This document shows, in pieces, positions 48,406-61,956 of a stretch of DNA of 64,000 bases; position 1 is the stretch's first letter, and each line of letters opens with the position of its first letter. The DNA comes from Adineta ricciae (Eukaryota > Rotifera > Eurotatoria > Adinetida > Adinetidae): assembly GCA_905250025.1 (NCBI GenBank), contig CAJNOJ010000001.1:558001-622000 (forward strand), in the 5' to 3' direction. Made by a program: the position numbers and the translations under genes. The notes below the pieces were generated by a model. The model had not been told where the DNA came from, ran no database searches, and saw nothing but the letters and a program-made list of their open reading frames with translations.

Positions 48406-51262
48406 ATGAAAAGCAGAAGATGATATGATGATTACAATGAATTTGGCATGTTCTCGTAGGAATTGCAAGATGAAAATGACGACATGTTGAGCAATTTATC
48501 GATATTGGCTTCGACCAATTAACCCGTGAGAATTTGACGAAAGAGGGTGCTCAATGCCGGTCTCAGCTAGATGGAAGTTAACGCTACATACATATCATCT
48601 GATTTGAAATTCTGTTTACTTCAGCTTTACGTTAGGATACTATAACATCTAAACTATTGAATGCTTGTAAGTCTTTTTAATGACAGATTGAACATAAATC
48701 CTATAGACGCTGAAAAATTAATCTTACTAATAAGCATGATTTCAATTTTCTGTCATCTACGACTGAATTCTTCGGTATGAAGTAGGCTTGAAGCTTTTAA
48801 TCTGTATCCGTATTTACTGCTAATATTCGCATTACTGGATTTATGCTTTGTTTGCGTGATATTATGGCTGTATTCATTGTTGGAAAGTACTTAAACGAGC
48901 AATAATAGAAACATTTTGTCATCGTCATACAACAGGAACTGCTACTTCTACCATGTTTGTTCTCGAGTGCTGTAGATAAATTAGATTGAAGTAGAAAAAT
49001 CTATTTGTCATTAAACTAAAGATAGGTATAAAAGTAGATCGTATTTACGGCAGAGTAAAAGCAATTATTGAAGAAAATCAGGATTATATCCAACCAAGCA
49101 AATTCACCACCTACGCATTTGATTTGCACAGATTGTGGTGCATATATATACACGTTAATCTAGATCATAGGTAGATCGATATTTCATAGGCTATTTTGGA
49201 TCATCGTTGAATCACAATATCAAGTAATATGTGAGTATTCCCTATTATGTAACAAATTCACAGGATGCGCTTAGCATTGAGCGTATTCTGATGTTCGATA
49301 TTAAAACAAATGATCACGAACATACACTATTGTTAATGAACGTTTCTCATTCTCTAGTTAGTAATTGGTTAGTGAATGTTCTTTATTTCGATCCCGCAAA
49401 ACTTCGGTGATAATAACCCTTTTTTAAGAGTTAAAGATCCAACCTTTCTTCTTGAACTGTGATCTTTTTATGTTGTTTTTAGCTTTAACAAGATAATTAC
49501 ATCCTTTTGTTATCTATCTATCTATTGGAGTAGTTTATAGTGTCCTACATACTTCAGACAAGTTCTAATTATACGAGAATACACTGACATCAATTAGTCG
49601 AAATGAAATAGAAAATGTAGTGAGTTATTACGTACATAAATAAAACTCTGAAAGATCTGCAGATGAAATTAATCTTCATCCATTAAAAAAATTTTCAAAC
49701 AGGAAGTCATTTTTCTAGAAACATCATGTGAGATTTATTCACGCGTAAAAAACTTCGGAAAAAAGTTCATTGGAAATTATCGTTTCTATCAAATTCAATT
49801 TTCTCGGATTTTCCAATTAAGAATAAAATGGACGGGGGGGAGAATCAAGAAACAAGTGAACTAGAATAAACGTAAAAAAGAACTAGTCGAGCTGCCCTTT
49901 ACATAATACTTGCGCTACCTGAGGGTTTCTCGATACATCTGCCGCTACGATTAACAAGAGGCAATAGTATGACATTTTATTACACTTGACGCTGTTTTTG
50001 CTATGTTTCTCACGCGAGGTCTCAGGCGTATATATATAGCTTAATTTTCAATTTACTTAGCTTTTTGGGTTAACCCTGCGTTGTAAGTAACATTAGCGTT
50101 TCGCTCTTTTTGTTTTCAGCTTCAGTTATAGAACATTGACAACAAGTTAATGCCAAGACAACTGAGAGTTTTTTTTTCTAATCTCTTGATCATATGTCGT
50201 TTCGACTTACCCGCTTTCTAATCGAGGATCGCATTAAAAAATCAGGAAAATAACAATATTTGTCTAGGTAGATTTAAACGTATCAGAGTACGTGGAAGAA
50301 ACCGCTCATTTAAGAGTATATCGATTACAATCATTTGCCCGGATATAATTATACATGAACGAAGTCATGGTTTCAGCTTATCTATACTCCTTATTAAAGT
50401 GTATGAACATAACAATCAGGAGAAAATCATCTATGAAGAATGAGAATCTATGACTTTCACCGAATGTCACTCGATTCGACGACAGCATCAGGTCGATATT
50501 AAAGATTAGCATCTTTATTATGAGAAACTAATTACGCCCATAATGCAGAACGAGAAATATCGTAGTATGCACGTATAGACCAAGTGGATGCACTTATTTT
50601 TTTTTCATAGTTAAAAATATTACTACATCTATCAGTTAACACAGTATACAACACACCCACTGAAGAACAGGTGATTGTCATCGTGGAATAGTTTTTCTCA
50701 GTGAAACGAGACAAAGTTTTTTTAGGTAATATGGACTTGATTAGGTAACGCGTAAGCAATCGTTTGGATATGTACTTTGAGTGTTTTATGATTTATCAGC
50801 AGGAAATCCACCCCATTACATTAACAATTGTTCATGTTTTTCACCGTAGTCATTTCTCTTACACGTTACATAAAATTGGGTATGATACCTTGAAAACATG
50901 TGTGATAAAAGGTATATAACTAGGTTAGTTTTTCACAACTTAAATTCCCATTCTCTTCATAGTTAGTTATCACAAGAGGCACACCCTCAAGAAAATATGA
51001 TACTTTTTTCATGAGAATCTTGCTTTTTTGGAAGAATACATTGTTATTTTCATTCTTACCGCATGATGTAGGTGACTAGACGAGAAAATCCTGATATTTA
51101 AACTGTAACCGTCTATTTTCGACAGTAATATACGATATTCACTACGCGTCCTTCTTCCGCATAATAGAGTAATTAAAATGCTTCTACTATATATCAATTT
51201 GTATATTCCATTCTAACGTCTGTTACGCCAAAAGAAAATCAAATTCGACATCTATATTGTAG
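48406..51262. other. Gene desert
   Basis: About 2.9 kb of AT-rich sequence with dense stops on both strands. No open frame with protein character, tRNA-like boxes or repeats. Confidence 0.55.
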
Positions 51263-51276
51263 ATAGCTATACCATC

Positions 51277-51715
51277 ATGATCTCAACGAGCAAAATCACA
51301 TTAATTCTGCTAATCATCGTTTTGGCCGATTTGGCTCATGCAACATTCACTAATGTGCCAGGTAAAGTCTTGAATCTCAACTGAGAAACTTCAATGAATT
51401 GTTGTCGTTTGCTCGTTCCAGCGCCGCCAAAACGTCCAGGACATTTTCGTACTAAAAACGAATTGAAACAATATTTACAAAAAGTAAGATTATCTCTTCC
51501 GAAGAGTTGACCGGTGCATGTCGATTGCATTCTAGCTTCATGAATATCATTCTATACTTGGTCGATGGCGTGTTCGACGACATTCCGATGAACAACTGTT
51601 TCTACCCAGCTCAAATAACGATTTATTCAAGTTTTTCGATATCAATCACGATCATATCATAACGAAATCCGAGTTCAATCGGCGCTTGAACTCCAGCAAC
51701 GAAAATATTCAATAA
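51277..51715 (+). CDS. Small secreted EF-hand protein
   Basis: Three exons: 51277-51361, 51422-51483 and 51536-51715, giving 108 aa. A strong signal peptide (MISTSKITLILLIIVLADLA, cleavage likely after HA) is followed by a short Pro/Lys segment, a helix (TKNELKQYLQKLHEYHSILG), a basic WRVRRHS stretch, and one EF-hand whose loop is DINHDHIITKSE. Positions 1, 3, 5 and 12 of the loop are D, N, D and E, so calcium binding is plausible. No homologous family is recognised. It sits alone in a 5.8-kb gene-poor stretch. A TGTAG acceptor lies 14 nt before the ATG. Confidence 0.78.
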
Positions 51716-54239
51716 TATGCTTATTTCTCTATTCAAAATGGCTAAACAGAGAAGACATTGAAGTACTAGTTGTCTGCAGATTCTGTTCATTTTTAATTCG
51801 ATTAAAAAAGGATTGAATTAAAGAAAAACTGGTTACTTCTGTATTTTCTCTGTAAAAGAGATTTTTCAGAAAAACATTGTGAATGTTTCGTATGTAGAGT
51901 TTACAGGTTAATTTTCATTAATAAAAAATTTTCCAGATGTGACGAAAATGTCAATTACTTCGCCATGTTTTTTACCACTCAACTAATATGTAACTAAAGA
52001 GAGTGTTGTTTATGAGCTTGTCTACTTGGTGATTGGTACGTGAAATCACAAAGTAGACAGTCGCTTGAATGTCTTCTACCTAGACGACGAGGTTGTGTAA
52101 ATTTTGGATAATTGCTGATAACTTTGAGAAAAATTTTTCTGCTCATAGTTAAATCTCGTTTGCCTTTTTTCTCTGATAAATAATTGATGTAATGAAGATC
52201 AATTGATTTTGATTAGAAAAGTTCTTTTTTTTTCACGTTTATCCTTGACACAAGCACAATCGTCACGCTAATGAGAATATTGGGCGGCGTCATTATTACC
52301 GCTTGGCATCTCCCTCGAGATATCGTCACAATGATTGTTTCTTTCCAACATTGAGCTTAACTCCAGCTGAACAATGAGAAACTTATGTAAAATTACATAC
52401 GCGGAACGCGACGAGTCTCCGGAGAAACAAACAATAATGAATGGACAAGCGAAAAGACAAAAAAAAACGAGAGAAACTCAAAGTATAACTATGTATGGAA
52501 GCAGTACTGACGAAACTAGATTACATCATCTTCAAGATCGATTGTACTTAAGAGATAGAGAAGAAAATTTGTATCGAACGACATTCTCTCGTATTTGCAC
52601 TTAGTTTTCTAATTGAAGAACATGTATAGTTGAGCAAAGTAGCAAGATTGACATGCATAACAACTGTTCGTTTCTTCTTTTTTTAATAACAACATCATCA
52701 ATGTACAATTAGAACATGTTCATCTATCATCATGACGAGAACAGCAGCAGTCATTCGCAGTCAGTTAGAATATAGACAACCGAGATCGATTCGGAATGAT
52801 ACATAAAGAACAAAAGGGAATCTTGATTGACTCAATTCATGATCAGAACAGAAATCATAATTGAATAGAAATCTGCCCGATTAATTGAACTTTCTCAACT
52901 GTGTCGCCCGATGGCAATGACAAGTAAGTAGACTAATCGGATTTTCATGTCTATTTCGGAGGAAAAAGGAGCGATCGACGGAAGTCGTTGATTTTTTTTC
53001 TCTTCTTCTCCTTTCTTGTTTTATTTGTCTCATGCTAAATTGATGATATCGACATTTGTTATTCTTTCTTGTCAGAACAATATAGTCATCGTGACTAAAC
53101 TTGTCAAGATACAATTACATTCTGTTTTGGTTATTTCATACATTCAATATATATATGTTTTCTTCGAGATAATCTTCTTGTCTTAAGTTGATAGGCGCGA
53201 TTGCATCATCGGCAATAACGATTGAAAACGTTGAGTATTGAATATCAATATTACAGTTGTTGGCTTTACTTGTATGAAGATATGTTCAGTTGAATCTCGT
53301 CTTGAGTTGAGAAAAAAAAACAGCAAAGTTTTCAGATAGTTTGATGAAAGTATACACGCGTTTAGACTCTTCTATATTCTTTGTTGATTCGATTAGTCTT
53401 CTCAATCCGAGCAACTATATGTGGACATACAAAAGTAGGTAAGAGTGTGAAAAAAGAATGTTTGCGACATCTTAAAGGCGAAATTTGTCATCGACACAGT
53501 CGTCGGGTAGGAAAGTATGTCATTCAGATGTAGATGAAAGAAAGACAAAGTTTCTAATTGAATCGTCTTCATCCTATCGTAGAGAATAGAATGTCTGCGT
53601 ATATATGCGAAGACGTTCATACTACACACCTTTTTATTTCTTTCTCATTCGTTCGATCAATATTATTCGAGATGAATAGGAAAGAAATGAGGTAGTCGCT
53701 TATTGATTGTCGCTCATTCGAGACGATGATTTCTAAATCCCTGAAGCAATAAGTATCATTCTATATTATAGATCAATTAATAATTATTTTCCTTCTTTCT
53801 TTCTTTCTTCACTTTAGACTATATTTATGTCTCCGTTTTTTCATTCTCGAGAAGAGATTAATCTGACTATGACAATAGTAAATAATTGTTGAGATAACTA
53901 CGTCGTTTTTAGAAAAGAAAAACGGAAGACATCATACGAGGACAAATCTAATGAAAGGCAAACATCATCGAATACTCTTGTCTTTGTTTGCTGTTTGATT
54001 GATCACATCCGTGCGACATACAATCGAACATCTGTCATNCTCTTCTCGAACTAATAATAATGTGTGTAACATGATCATCGATATGATAGACAAATACGAC
54101 TGTTTGACTATTTCCGGATAGACAGTCTAATTGTCAATCTCGTTTGAAATGATGAACTTGAGGTATTTTCTTTCTTCTCTTTTCTAGAATATTCAAATAA
54201 TGGTATGATTGTAGTTTGTTCGATTTCTCTCATCATGCC
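51716..54239. other. Intergenic region with an N at 54039
   Basis: About 2.5 kb with no convincing gene. The frames at 52374-52604 (+) and 53114-52881 (-) are biased in composition and unspliced. A TTTC microsatellite lies at about 53791-53809. A single N at 54039 marks another unresolved base or join. Confidence 0.55.
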
Positions 54240-57200
54240 ATGCCTTCGATCGCCTTTAATCTCTCTTTGTTTGCTATCTTGACAATGTTCTTTTGTTGTT
54301 TTTGTCAACAACAAGAACATTTCATTATTCGTACATTGGAAAAACTGCCAGTTCACAGCGAAGTTATTAACCTTCGACGTCTTTTGTTATCAAAGAATGT
54401 TTCCGACAGTCAAAATGTAGACTTTACTCTGGCTAAACGCGATGACTTTCCCTATATGTTCTTTTTGATCAATCACTCGACACGTGGAATCTTAACCATA
54501 CGTAAGGAAATCGATCGTGATGATCTATGTCGTTTACGTCGTTGCCGTTGTGATACATGGTGTGATTTGGAACTTGAAATCTTCGTTAATAGTGATCAGT
54601 TCAACATCGAATTGATCACGATACGTATATTGGATCAAAATGATCACAGTCCACAGTTTTTAAGTGTAAATAATCAATTGAATTTAACTATTGTCGAAAA
54701 TGCACCTATTGGAGCGATGATTAAACTCGAACCAGCCGTTGATCATGATCAAGGAGAGAACGGAATTATTGGTAAGAAAATCGAACTGTTTTTCTTGTCG
54801 ATGCATTGACATCGAAGTTCTTTTTCAGGTTATTCGATTACATCAGCAACTGCGCTTCCGTTTTCACTTCGGTATGATTTATCACGTGGTGATTTATCCC
54901 TGGTAATCGAAGAAAACCTCGATCGAGAACGTGTTTCATCGTATTCATTCGATATTATTGCTCACGATGGCGGAAACCAAACAGGTCTTCTACATGTTAA
55001 TCTAAATATCGATGACGTGAATGATTCGCCACCAAAATTCGATCAATCGATATATACTCTGCAGAATATTAGCGAAAATCTTCCAATGAATTCGATTCTC
55101 ATGCAAGTTCATGCTACTGACGATGATCAAGGCATCAATGGTGAAATCACTTATCATTTACTCAATCGAGATAATTGTTTTCAGATTGATCAAATAACTG
55201 GTAACGTACGAGTTATTTGTCAATTGGATTATGAAATGAAAACAAATTATCAATTAGAAATTGAAGCAAGAGATGATGGTGAAGGTGTGAAATCCGACTT
55301 CTGCACGTAAGTTCATCGAAACACTTGTTAACTCATATTTCATAAAACGTGCGTTTTTACAGGATAATCATCAATCTCATAGATGAAAACGACAATTATC
55401 CTCTGATCGATATCTACCCGAACGATATTCAGAATGATTCAAACAACGTACATCTTTTCTTAAGTGAATCTTTACCTATCAATTCGTTAGTGTTGTCTCT
55501 ATCAGTAACTGATCGAGATTCTGGCGACAATGGACGTGTAACTTGGCGTCTCGATCAATCAACGTCTTTACCATTCGAATTGATCCGCCTAACAGAAACG
55601 ACAGGCGAAATACGTACGAAGCGTTTACTCGATCGCGAATACGTCTCGGAGTATAACGTCAAGTTCGAAGCACATGATCATGGCAAACCCAAAGCGAAAT
55701 CAAATCAATTGAATATTCATGTGACTATCGTGGATGAAAATGATAATGCACCGAAATTTCGACAAAATGATATTCACGTGACATTGAGTGAACATGTTCA
55801 AGTTAATCATCCGAATGGGTATGAAATCTATCAAATCCAAGCTGATGATTTCGATCAAGACCAAAATGGCGAAATCAGTTACTCGATTCTAAATCCAAAG
55901 AATAAATTCTTTGAAATCGACTCACAGACAGGAATTATTCGTGCAATGGTTGAATTCGATCGAAAACAACAAGATGTTTATATATTGAATATCCAAGCAA
56001 GCGATAAAGGTATAACGAAGTAAACTCATCAAGTCAGAATCACTTGTATCACTATTCTATAGGTACACCGTCATTATCATCAAACGCAACAGTAACATTC
56101 ATTATTATTGCCCGTAATGAACACCCACCGAAATGCAATATTGAGAAAAACAGTGCCTCGCTATTTCTCAAGGAAAATAGTAAACAGGGAACGATCATCA
56201 GTACGATATCATGTCACGATGATGATAAAGATGCAGAAAATGGACAGATGAGTGTCCATGCAAATTGGTGGTTCGATCGCGTAGAAACAAATCAATTGAA
56301 AACAAATATTCCATTTGAAATTATGACGAAAAACAATGTATCGGAGGTAAGAATGTAATCGAATTTACTAGAGATTTCTTAATTATATATGATAATTGAT
56401 TGAGCATTCGTCATCATGCAATTTCTTCTCAAGAATACTTAAAGATTTGATTAATATCTACATATATTCTTCTTGATTATTTGAGCCATGTAAACTATTT
56501 CTCTTTTGTATTATAGTCCATCCTTCAAGTGATAATTATTGTCAACGGATCAATCGATCATGAATTGATATCTTCCTACCAACTATTACTTACCATATCT
56601 GATAATGGTAATCCTCCTCAATCAACGAATATTTCATTTTCAATTGAGATTCTCGATGAAAATGACAATTGCCCTCAATTGCATATTGAATCATCTTTCA
56701 TAATGATCAATCGTGATATAACACAACAGAGTTTTCTAATGCATCTCATCGCTTCTGACAATGATCAAGGTCCAAATGGACAAATCACTTTTGAACTTTC
56801 ATCATCAACAGCACCACCCTTTGTTCATCTGTATTCTAATGGAACTTTAGTTGTGCAGACAAATTCAAGTCTGATCGAAGTTGATTCGTTGACTGTTTTA
56901 CATGTACAAATCAGTGATCATGGACAGCCAACACCATGTCTGATCGTCGAAACATTACGTATATTTCTAGGTTCGAATCGAACAGATTGGTTAACTGTTT
57001 TAAAAAATAACGATCAAATATCATCGGTAGGAAAATTATTCGTACAAATGGACGTTTAAAAAAGCATTGTCGCTGTCTTTTGTTTAGAATCTTATTGTCG
57101 AACAGTTTCAACAGGGTAAACGAATGGCTTATGGATCATCAATTCAATCGACTCCTAAGTCTTCTCATATATTCAAATCATCAATATATTCCTTAGCAAG

Positions 57201-57672
57201 TCGTAAACAACTGTTTATCATAGCTATTGGTTTCGTTATACTTTTTACAATTGTGATCGTCTCCTTAAGTATCTGTTTTGTTGATCGTTTACATAAGAAA
57301 AACAACAAGAGAAGGCCTTTGATTCGGCCCAATGGTCTCAGTAGTTGTCCATACAATTTAGCCAACGGGAAGCGTATTGCTAGTTCGTCACCATTGAAGA
57401 CACGAATATGTTACGAAGATGATTCTCCAACGCATCATTATACGAATTTAAAATCAACGAAACCAATTATCGTTGTCGGTGGCCTATCAAGTCAATCGTC
57501 GTCATCCGTAGATTCAACAACACGTTCAAACACAGCTCGAAATCGTTCATTCAATGCCACGTATTCATATACACCTATCGGTACAAGTGAGGAATTGACA
57601 CCTGTGGATTTTGACGATGAGCCCAACGATGGAGTACATAGTGGTGTTGAATTAATGATGACGACTGTTTAA
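54240..57672 (+). CDS. Protocadherin-like adhesion protein
   Basis: Six exons: 54240-54771, 54829-55306, 55363-56009, 56063-56346, 56517-57026 and 57088-57672. They total 3036 nt, or 1011 aa. A signal peptide (AFNLSLFAILTMFFCCFC) precedes six or seven cadherin repeats. Calcium-binding motifs recur: ILDQNDHSPQF, IDDVNDSPPKF, LIDENDNYP, IVDENDNAPKF and ILDENDNCPQL, together with DxDQGENG/DDDQGING/DRDSGDNG and LDRE/LDYE. A single TM helix (LFIIAIGFVILFTIVIVSLS) is followed by a ~130-aa Ser/Asn-rich cytoplasmic tail without a beta-catenin-binding site that I can see. This is the protocadherin arrangement. Repeats are uninterrupted by EGF or laminin modules. Confidence 0.92.
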
Positions 57673-58527
57673 TGTATTGATTTATGTAGAATACTTCCTT
57701 CATGAGTGTATTTTTTTAACTCAATTCTTTGACGAAATCAAATAAATTCACATCGAACGATTCATTTACGTTCACATGCCATTGTATCTTGTTATTTGTT
57801 CTCAAGTAACCCAAATACGCACTTTAATACATATATTTAACCAAATACGTCTTCGTGGAAATTACGCGCGAATAAGAATCGGTTTAGTATCATCAGTCAT
57901 GTCTATGCAGACAAATGCATTCTTTGTTATCAGTGATCAACAGCGTACGTTAAGCATTTGAATTATTAAGTTCGTTTATCAATTGTAACGTAATATCAGA
58001 CACGTGATATAAATGCGGATTATTTATTTTATTTCTTAAAACTGACGTCACGTATATGTGTATATAATATAATGGTGGAACTATTTCATTTGAGAAGTAC
58101 TAGACTAAAAATGAATGTTACCGCTGGGTACGTTTCGAATTTGATCCAATTTCATTGCGTGACCAGAGACAGATGTAATTTAAATACTTTTATACATTCT
58201 TTTGTGTTGATTTTTTGTAATTATTGTTTACATAAGTGTCTTCTTTCGTGCAGTCCGAAAATTCAGCGAACGGTAGATGTCAGGATAGCTCAATCACGTT
58301 ATATCACATAGATAAATATCCAATCATGTCATTAGAAAATGAAAGAAAATGTATCTCGATTCATCTTTCAATCATTCATCCATTTTCGTATTTCTATACA
58401 AGATCGTCGTCATTATGATTGTTTCGTCTCGTGATCAACGAAAACATGTATTGTTTTTATTTTAAGATAAAATGTGGTTTCTATGAAACATATTCTTTGG
58501 ATGTCTAATTTAAGAAGTACATCATAG
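57673..58527. other. Intergenic region
   Basis: Contains the protocadherin 3' flank, with AATAAA at 57742-57747 as a candidate polyadenylation signal, and the ARL5 upstream region. No coding content. Confidence 0.55.
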
Positions 58528-58536
58528 CTAAACACG

Positions 58537-59183
58537 ATGGGTTTCTTATTTTCAAAACTTTGGACATTATTCGGTAAGTGTAAAACGGACTCGATGAAGA
58601 CAAAACTAAACACATTCGTATGATGTAGGTGATGAAGAACATAAAATAATCATTGTTGGCCTAGATAATGCTGGTAAGAAGACAATGAAATAGAATCTTT
58701 TTATTCACTTTTTCGTATTGATATTCAGGTAAAACAACGATACTTTATCAATTTCTAATGAACGAGGTTGTGCACACGTCGCCAACAATTGGTTCGAATG
58801 TCGAAGAAGTTGTTTTCAAAAACATACGTTTTCTAATGATGGATATCGGTGGGCAAGAATCGTTACGTTCATCGTGGCAAACGTATTTCGCCCACACGGA
58901 ATATGTTATACTTGTTGTTGATAGTACCGATCGTGAACGTTTGTTAATAACTAAACAAGAACTATTTCGTATGCTTCAGAGTGAAGAACTACGTACAGCG
59001 TCTGTTTTGATCTTCGCCAATAAACAGGACATCAAAGACGCAATGACCTCAGCGGAAATTTCCAAACAACTATGCTTGACATCCATTAAAGATCAAGCCT
59101 GGCATATACAAGCTTGTTGCGCGTTGACAGGAGAAGGCTTATATCAAGGATTAGATTGGATTGCGTCGCGGGTTAAACGATGA
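58537..59183 (+). CDS. ARL5: ARL5-like small GTPase
   Basis: Three exons: 58537-58573, 58629-58673 and 58729-59183, giving 178 aa, about the family length. Gly2 (MGFLFSKLW) is available for N-myristoylation. G motifs: GLDNAGKT (split by intron 2), the switch I Thr in [20 protein letters not shown], and a CALTG at the G5 position. The PTIGSNVEE switch and [12 protein letters not shown] are characteristic of ARL5, which acts at the trans-Golgi to recruit the GARP tether. It leads a run of five co-oriented genes. A CATAG acceptor lies 9 nt before the ATG. Confidence 0.93.
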
Positions 59184-59398
59184 GATTATTTTCCTCTCTT
59201 TTCGTTCTTTTTCTATATAAATATACATATATATATACGTTTCTTTGTGAAGACAAACAAGTCTATAGGGGATTCCAGCTTTGTTGAAACGAATCGTTCT
59301 CTCTTTTTTTTGTATTCGTATCTTTAGGAGTGCACGCGAAATTGGCAAGAATGAAATAATGTTGCAAAACTTTCTATTTTTAGATATTCATTGTGAAA

Positions 59399-59743
59399 AT
59401 GCCATCTAAAATGGTTGTACGTGTGCGTGACGATCTGCACAGAAGAAATGCTGATGGTATTGAATATGATCTATGGCGTCGGGAGAACGATTCTACTCGT
59501 GTTAAAATCAAACACGATACGATAACAAATGAGCATCCTGAGGTAGTTCTACATGCAAACAATGAAGACGAACTTGGTAATTTTGAAATAGTTCTCTTCG
59601 TCAAAGATTATTTTGAACGTTTCGATGAAAATATCAACGTGCGAGATAGTCGATTTAACATCTCGTTTGGTATGAACGCAATCAATACGGAAGAACAACT
59701 GAGTATTTATATTAAACCCGACAGTTATACATGTACTCTTTAG
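59399..59743 (+). CDS. Small protein of unknown function
   Basis: A single-exon 114-aa frame lying 215 nt after the ARL5 stop and 157 nt before the ENT start. It reads as ordinary protein: MPSKMVVRVRDDLHRRNADG, EYDLWRRENDSTRVKIKHD, FEIVLFVKDYFERFDENINV, and it is rich in charged residues and beta-type stretches. I recognise no domain. A TTTTTAG acceptor at 59377-59383 precedes the ATG by 15 nt. Codon use resembles its neighbours, which supports it as a gene. It could instead be a non-coding leader region. Confidence 0.55.
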   Translation: MPSKMVVRVRDDLHRRNADGIEYDLWRRENDSTRVKIKHDTITNEHPEVVLHANNEDELGNFEIVLFVKDYFERFDENINVRDSRFNISFGMNAINTEEQLSIYIKPDSYTCTL

Positions 59744-59900
59744 GAATGAAGAGTATCAATGAAAAGAACACTCTTTGCATGCATCAAATTTCATTAAAGC
59801 TATTTTTTAATCTGAACATTCTATTAATCTCATAATTTATCTACATCTAATTTGTATACGTTAACCAAGTCACCGCTTTTGCTTCTATTTTCTAGATTAA

Positions 59901-61611
59901 ATGGATAGTTCATTGCATTCGCCGAGAGAACCGAGTACATCGGTACCAACGGTTGTCACAATTGATGGACACAGTTGGGCTTATTGGGCGTTCGTTTGGC
60001 TAGGCCTTGGATCTTTATTACCAATCAATTTTTTCATCACAGCTGATCAATATTTTCGTTATAAACTACACGATCCAAGTATGCCGAACTCAACTGCATC
60101 GCGTTTGGAATTAGCATATGAGAATGCGGTAACTCTCTCAACATCATTACCAAATTTAGTTACTACAATGTTAGTAACATTCGTTTGTGTACCATTCATT
60201 CACAAATATCGTATCTATACGTCATTAAGCGGTATAACCATTTGTTTATTGATATGTTTTTCGTTGATTTTCGTTGATGTTCATCAATGGCGTGAAATCT
60301 TCTTCATGATTACAATGATACTGGTGATGTTTCAAGGTGTGCTGTCTGCTATTCTTCTCAATTGTTTCTTTTCTCTAACATCAACATTGCCAAGTCAATA
60401 CATTCAAGGTGAGTTGAAAATCTCGATTGATTCTCATTTGAAATGTATTTTTAATGGCAGCGTCGTGTAATAAATTTATCTGTAAGTATCGAGCTGTGCT
60501 AGCTATATGTTGAACATAAGATAAGTTGATACTTTGTATTTCTGTCGAAGAGAACAGAGGAGTATTATCATATGCTGAATGATAAAGAATTACAAACTGA
60601 ATTATTAATAAATACTGCGTTGTTTAGGATTTGTTGCTGGTCAAGCACTCGGTGGTGTCTTTGTAGTAATATGTTCCATAGCATCAATCTTATTTTCAAG
60701 CGATATTTCAACATCCGCAGCAATTTATTTTCTACTTGCTATATTCGTCTTTCTTTCGAATATAGTCACATATTTCTATCTGGAAAGATCTCATTTACTA
60801 CAAGTTTATTCGTCATCAGTTCAACAGATCAATAATGAAAACGAACCATTACTTCGTTCAACATCTATCGACGATCCTACTGATACAATCGATATGACAA
60901 CATTAGCATTGCGTCAACGTTTACTAGTTGCTTATAAATATACCAAATGGAACTTTTTCGGTGTTCTCTTAACATTCATTTGTACATTATCACTTTTTCC
61001 AGCATATATGTCGAAAATTCAACCGGCTCATCCGACTACAGATTATCCAAATACAATTTGGAGCGAGCGTTTGTATGCTCAAGTAATGACATTCTTGCTC
61101 TTCAACGTTGGTGATACACTTGGTCGTATGATATCATCCAAAGTTCATGTTCCATCGTTATTACATCCTCGCCTTCTGTTCTGTTTATCTGCTTTACGAT
61201 TTGTATTTATTCCACTATTCGGCTTCTGTCATTTTCCAAACACAAATGGATATCCATACATATTTAAGAATGACTTTATTTATGGTTTCATTGTTCTGTC
61301 TTTTGCCACATCACATGGCTACTGCAATTCTCTTAATATGATGTTCGCACCGAAACGTGTTCATGCTCAATTGAGTAGCACAGTTGGAGCATTAATGCTG
61401 ATGGTAAGTTGTAAGATGAGCTCATTTTCATTTCGCATACACAGAGGATTTTTCTTTCACGATTATTTCTATTTTGATAATTGTTGACTAAAACAAATGT
61501 TTTTTGATTTAGGCACTTACTCTTGGCATTTTTCTCGGTTCTGTGTTGTCGTATGGTGTAGTAGCTATGTACGGTGATGCAAAAGCACCTGACAATGAAT
61601 ATTTTCAATAG
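59901..61611 (+). CDS. Equilibrative nucleoside transporter (SLC29-like)
   Basis: Three exons, 59901-60408, 60628-61403 and 61513-61611, give 460 aa. About eleven TM helices are readable. Family signatures: FVWLGLGSLLPINFFITADQ YF in TM1, the FMITMILVMFQGVLSAILLN region, GFVAGQALGGVF, then, after a long cytoplasmic loop, LSLFPAYM, FLLFNVGDTLGR, RFVFIPLF and GYCNSLNMMFAPK. ENT proteins move nucleosides across the plasma membrane by facilitated diffusion. The first intron (219 nt) is long for this window. A TTCTAG acceptor at 59890-59895 leaves only 5 nt before the ATG. Confidence 0.92.
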
Positions 61612-61956
61612 TTTATTTGATTATTCCTTCAAGGAGCAATAAATTATTCTTGCACATATTTCGTTTTTCTCTTCTTGACTTACTTTGTACTATGTATGTT
61701 AATAAAGCATGCTTTAGAACTAAAATGAGATATTTTTATCAGAGAAATACATTGATATTGACGCAAGTTTGTCATTGGTTGAATTATATGCTGTTACTCC
61801 ATCTTCGAACGAAGCCTCCGATGTCGTAAAAGAGAAATGACTCACATTTTTTTAAAAAGTGGTAAATACTTGCAAGGGCACGTTCTGTTTCGCATCCACT
61901 CAAAAATCTTATAGATAATATACATTTTGTCGTTGTCGAAATACCGACTGCAGACA

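Noticed and set aside
53791-53809. Pyrimidine microsatellite as a possible regulatory element
   Set aside because: Simple TTTC slippage repeats occur several times in this window with no consistent position relative to genes.
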